64,000 bases of DNA from G965207045 sp965207045 (GTDB lineage Bacteria > Pseudomonadota > Alphaproteobacteria > Rickettsiales > Anaplasmataceae), in assembly GCA_965207045.1 (NCBI GenBank), contig OZ242261.1, positions 1,116,001-1,180,000 on the forward strand. Direction: 5' to 3'. Under the pieces are notes generated by a model. It was not told the DNA's origin. It ran no database searches and worked only from the letters and a program-made list of their open reading frames with translations. Positions 61,373 through 64,000 of this stretch are shown here, one piece after another. A program made the translations under genes and the position numbers. The first letter of the stretch is position 1. Every line of letters begins with the position of its first letter.

Positions 61373-62431
61373 CTATCTGTAATTGGATAGTAGGTCAATT
61401 GCTTTAGTAATCTGATCATTATTTGCTATTATATCAGGTGTTATACCGAGTTCATCAATTTCATTGTTATTTGGTGTATAATATATTGCTGTTGTAAACT
61501 TTATTGCCCCATAGCCTTCTTTAAGTGGTACAATGCTCTGTATTGATCCCTTACCAAAAGAATTTTCTCCAATTATCTTTGCCCTTTTATTATCCTGTAA
61601 TGCTCCGGTAACAACTTCTGCTGCAGAAGCTGTATTTTTATTGATTATTACTACTAAGGGAATTTTGGTATATTGACCGCCGTTTGACTTGTAAACATGC
61701 TTCTTCTTTCTATCCTTAGTTATAGCCAAGACTTTATTTTTTTCTAAAAACATCTCTGCTATAGATAAAGCTTGGTTGAATACACCGCCAAGATTATTGC
61801 ATAAATCCAATATTATTCCTTCGCACTTATTATTCTCTATTTTTTCTTTGATAAAAAGATCAGTATTTTGAGCAAAGTAACTAACGTGCAGATAAAGTAT
61901 TTTATTTTCTATTATCCTACTTTCAATATTGTTAATTTCAACGTTATCCGTAAAAATAGAATGAATGAATATCTTTCCTTCTCGCATTATTTCTATAATA
62001 ACTTTTTTGCTATTGCTGATTAAATTGACTGCTTCTAAAACAGATAAATTTCTTTTTTCGTTTATTGAAATGATGACATCACCTGCAGTGATTCCTGCTT
62101 TTGCAGATGGTGAACTTTCTAAAACAGATTTGACAAAAATATTACCGTTTTTCTCTTTTGATATTTCAAGACCTGCACCTTTATAATTTCCTTTAGTGTT
62201 TGCCCGTCTTTTACCAAATTCTTCTTCAGTAAAGTATTGTGAATTATTATCGAGAATGTTCATGATTCCAGAAACAGAAGCTGATAATATTGCTTGTGAA
62301 TCTATTGTATATGGGTATTCATCTTGCACTTTTGTGATAACTTTTCTCAACATATTTGTTATATCTTGTACTTCACTACATAAACCAAATATAGGAAAAA
62401 TCAATAAAATCACAATTTTAGCAAGCATCAT
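61373..62431 (-). CDS. ctpA: C-terminal processing peptidase (S41)
   Basis: A 352-residue periplasmic protease with a signal peptide (about 1-18), a PDZ domain (about 90-165: GLEISKEKNGNIFVKSVLESSPSAKAGITAGDVIISIN) and an S41 catalytic core. The serine is in NKNTASAAEVVTGAL and the lysine in SFGKGSIQS. It is shorter than most (about 380-440 residues), mainly at the C-terminus. It is followed by the YibQ-like gene. Confidence 0.94.
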   Translation of the reverse strand: MMLAKIVILLIFPIFGLCSEVQDITNMLRKVITKVQDEYPYTIDSQAILSASVSGIMNILDNNSQYFTEEEFGKRRANTKGNYKGAGLEISKEKNGNIFVKSVLESSPSAKAGITAGDVIISINEKRNLSVLEAVNLISNSKKVIIEIMREGKIFIHSIFTDNVEINNIESRIIENKILYLHVSYFAQNTDLFIKEKIENNKCEGIILDLCNNLGGVFNQALSIAEMFLEKNKVLAITKDRKKKHVYKSNGGQYTKIPLVVIINKNTASAAEVVTGALQDNKRAKIIGENSFGKGSIQSIVPLKEGYGAIKFTTAIYYTPNNNEIDELGITPDIIANNDQITKAIDLLSNYR

Positions 62432-62505
62432 AAAGCCACTTCTGTCTTGATATTCTTAACATATTGTGTTAAATGGCGTCTAGGGTTTTAGTGTAATTAT
62501 GTATC

Positions 62506-63066
62506 ATGACTTTTTTAGCGCCAAAAGCAGTTGCAGTGTGGATGGTTGATAACACATCACTTACGTTTGAGCAAATAGCTTGTGCATGTTCTCTTAATAC
62601 ATTAGAAGTGCAAGCAATAGCTGATGGTGATATTGCTGCTGGAATAGTTGGTTGTAACCCTATTGCTACAGGAGAGGTAAGTAAGGAACAGATTCATGAG
62701 TGTGAGGCTGATTCTAGTTTAAGATTGAGAGTGTTAAGTGTAGGTAAGCGAAGGCATAAAAAGAAATCTTATATACCAATTGCAAGGAGAAAAGCAAAGC
62801 CAGATGCTATACTTTGGCTACTGAAAAATTGTCCTGGCTTGAGCTATAAGCAAATTATTAGGCTTATTGGAACAACAGCAGCAACAATAGAATCTATAGC
62901 CAAAGGTCTGCATAGGAGCATGTCTAGCATAAATCCTAGGGATCCAGTGCTCCTTAGGTTATGCTCAAAAGAGGAGCTGGATGATGAAATATTAAATGCA
63001 AAGATTACTAATGATAAAGATAGTAAGTATGAGAAGGCTAGGCAAGAGTTACAAAAAAACAAATAA
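62506..63066 (+). CDS. trcR: TrcR/DUF1013-family cell-cycle regulator
   Basis: A 186-residue protein of the TrcR family, linked with CtrA-regulated cell-cycle control in alphaproteobacteria. It begins APKAVAVWMVDNTSLTFEQIACAC, closely matching the family start, and continues with LEVQAIADGDIAAGIVGCNPI. A second helix-turn-helix-like unit is AILWLLKNCPGLSYKQIIRLIGTTAATIESIAKG. It fits with the chpT-like gene in this window. Its targets here are unknown. Confidence 0.9.
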   Translation: MTFLAPKAVAVWMVDNTSLTFEQIACACSLNTLEVQAIADGDIAAGIVGCNPIATGEVSKEQIHECEADSSLRLRVLSVGKRRHKKKSYIPIARRKAKPDAILWLLKNCPGLSYKQIIRLIGTTAATIESIAKGLHRSMSSINPRDPVLLRLCSKEELDDEILNAKITNDKDSKYEKARQELQKNK

Positions 63067-63187
63067 TAGTAATAGTATTTATGTAAAATGTGTTGTTATT
63101 GTAGTATTTGAGTCTCTGTCCATCATAAACGATTGCAGAAAAAATGACCATATAGTAAAATCGTGAAGATTTTTAAAAATAATTGAT

Positions 63188-63748
63188 ATGTCAGTTATGC
63201 CAGATGTATGGATAAAAAGACAAGCTATAGAGAATGGGATGATTGATAATTTTGTTGAGAAGAAAGAATGTGTTGGGGTGCTCTCGTATGGTTTATCATC
63301 ATATGGATATGATGCCAGAGTAGGAACATCATTTAGGGTATTTACGAATGTCAATTATGTTGTTGTTGATCCTAAAAATTTTGATCAAAATAGTTTTGTG
63401 GAAAGTAGTGGCGAGTACTGTATTATTCCTCCTAATGGTTTCATGTTAGCTAATACTATCGAATATTTTCGTATACCGCGTGATATTTTGGTGATATGTA
63501 TAGGTAAATCCACTTATGCTAGGTGTGGGGTAGTAGTAAACGTCACACCTCTTGAGCCAGGATGGGAAGGTCAGGTTACTTTAGAATTTTCCAATACAAC
63601 ACCTTTACCTGTGAAGATATATGCTAATGAAGGAGCGTGTCAATTTATATTTTTAAAGTCAGAAACAGCATGTAAAACTTCTTACTCTGAAGCAAATGGA
63701 AAATATATGAAACAAATTGGTGTAACTTTACCAAAGGTGTGTGTCTAA
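63188..63748 (+). CDS. dcd: dCTP deaminase
   Basis: Deaminates dCTP to dUTP for thymidylate synthesis. The conserved blocks are LSYGLSSYGYDARVG, GKSTYARCGVVVNVTPLEPGWEGQVTLEFSN (with the catalytic glutamate) and ANEGACQFIFL. The 186-residue length is typical. Its end overlaps the murA start by 8 bases. Confidence 0.96.
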   Translation: MSVMPDVWIKRQAIENGMIDNFVEKKECVGVLSYGLSSYGYDARVGTSFRVFTNVNYVVVDPKNFDQNSFVESSGEYCIIPPNGFMLANTIEYFRIPRDILVICIGKSTYARCGVVVNVTPLEPGWEGQVTLEFSNTTPLPVKIYANEGACQFIFLKSETACKTSYSEANGKYMKQIGVTLPKVCV

Positions 63749-64000
63749 GATTGTAATAAAAGGTGGCAGACCTTTAATTGGAAATATTAGAATATCAGGT
63801 TCGAAAAATGCTGCTTTGCCTATTATGGCTGCATCTTTATTGATAGATGGTCCAATAGTGCTAAATAATGTGCCTAATTTAAAAGATACGCAAACAATGT
63901 CACTCTTATTGCGAAACTTAGGTGTTAAAATAAAAACAGTTAAAAATTCTGTGTATATAGATACTTCTATGGTCAATAATCAAAATGCATGTGCAAGTAT
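63741..64000 (+). CDS. murA: UDP-GlcNAc enolpyruvyl transferase MurA, 5' part
   Basis: First committed step of peptidoglycan synthesis. The N-terminal 86 residues are present and match MurA: SKIVIKGGRPLIGNIRISGSKNAALPIMAASLL, with the KNAALP loop that binds substrate. It starts with GTG and runs off the window's end. It overlaps dcd by 8 bases. Confidence 0.93.
   Translation, partial: MSKIVIKGGRPLIGNIRISGSKNAALPIMAASLLIDGPIVLNNVPNLKDTQTMSLLLRNLGVKIKTVKNSVYIDTSMVNNQNACAS

Overview
The window is AT-rich, densely coding DNA of an alphaproteobacterium in the order Rickettsiales, most like the Anaplasmataceae/Midichloriaceae side. This placement rests on gene content and was not tested with a tree. 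The signs are mitochondrial-type complex I accessory subunits (NDUFA12, NDUFS4), a Pam18/Tim14-like membrane DnaJ protein, CtrA-pathway parts (a ChpT-like phosphotransferase and a TrcR/DUF1013 regulator), and a virB2-virB2-virB4 cluster whose VirB4 has a degenerate Walker A motif. Ankyrin and other lineage-specific proteins sit singly between housekeeping genes. Unlike most Rickettsiales it keeps export-apparatus genes of flagellar type (FliR, FliH-like, FliN-like) and peptidoglycan genes (murE, murA, an LD-carboxypeptidase).

Layout. 0-8 kb: an unknown membrane protein, ferrochelatase, an FKBP-like anchored protein, a perfect parS site with parAB, map, an LD-carboxypeptidase, carD, ssb and tRNA-Ala. 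8-15 kb: fliR, a 39-residue lipoprotein, aatA, a small RNase D, NDUFA12, mlaD with a decayed tandem copy of its 3' end, murE and a large outer-membrane protein. 15-25 kb: prs, nfuA, a DnaJ-domain protein, nrdR, chpT-like, pgsA, NDUFS4 and the type IV secretion cluster. 25-39 kb: fliH-fliN, ppiD, lolC/E, an HU/IHF protein, dsbA, ygfZ, a degenerate quinone reductase, ftsB-like, pdhB, rpoD, a polysaccharide deacetylase and ligA. 39-49 kb: an unknown repeat protein, efp, a degenerate inositol-phosphatase relative, rnhA, a BAX-inhibitor-like protein, ccmF, acpS, an unknown protein, ccmA, ksgA and an aspartic protease. 49-64 kb: an unknown membrane protein, tRNA-Phe, lgt, a duplicated and partly broken region, bioB, unknown and ankyrin proteins, comM/yifB, recF, two unknown proteins, a YibQ-like protein, ctpA, trcR, dcd and the 5' end of murA.

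The housekeeping genes cover chromosome partition and repair, cell-envelope building and lipoprotein handling, respiration and cytochrome c maturation, and translation. The accessory layer is the most interesting part. Three otherwise unrelated proteins carry PPxY motifs, which are WW-domain ligands in eukaryotes. One of them, an ankyrin protein, also ends in a CaaX-type prenylation signal (CSIQ). Together with the type IV secretion genes this suggests proteins acting inside a eukaryotic host, but secretion is inferred and not visible in the sequence.

Genome decay is visible in two places. The 3' end of mlaD is duplicated and broken. A segment of roughly 650 bases spanning the 3' end of lgt and a small membrane-protein gene is duplicated in tandem, leaving an lgt remnant and one frameshifted gene copy. 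No insertion sequence, prophage, CRISPR array or rRNA was seen.
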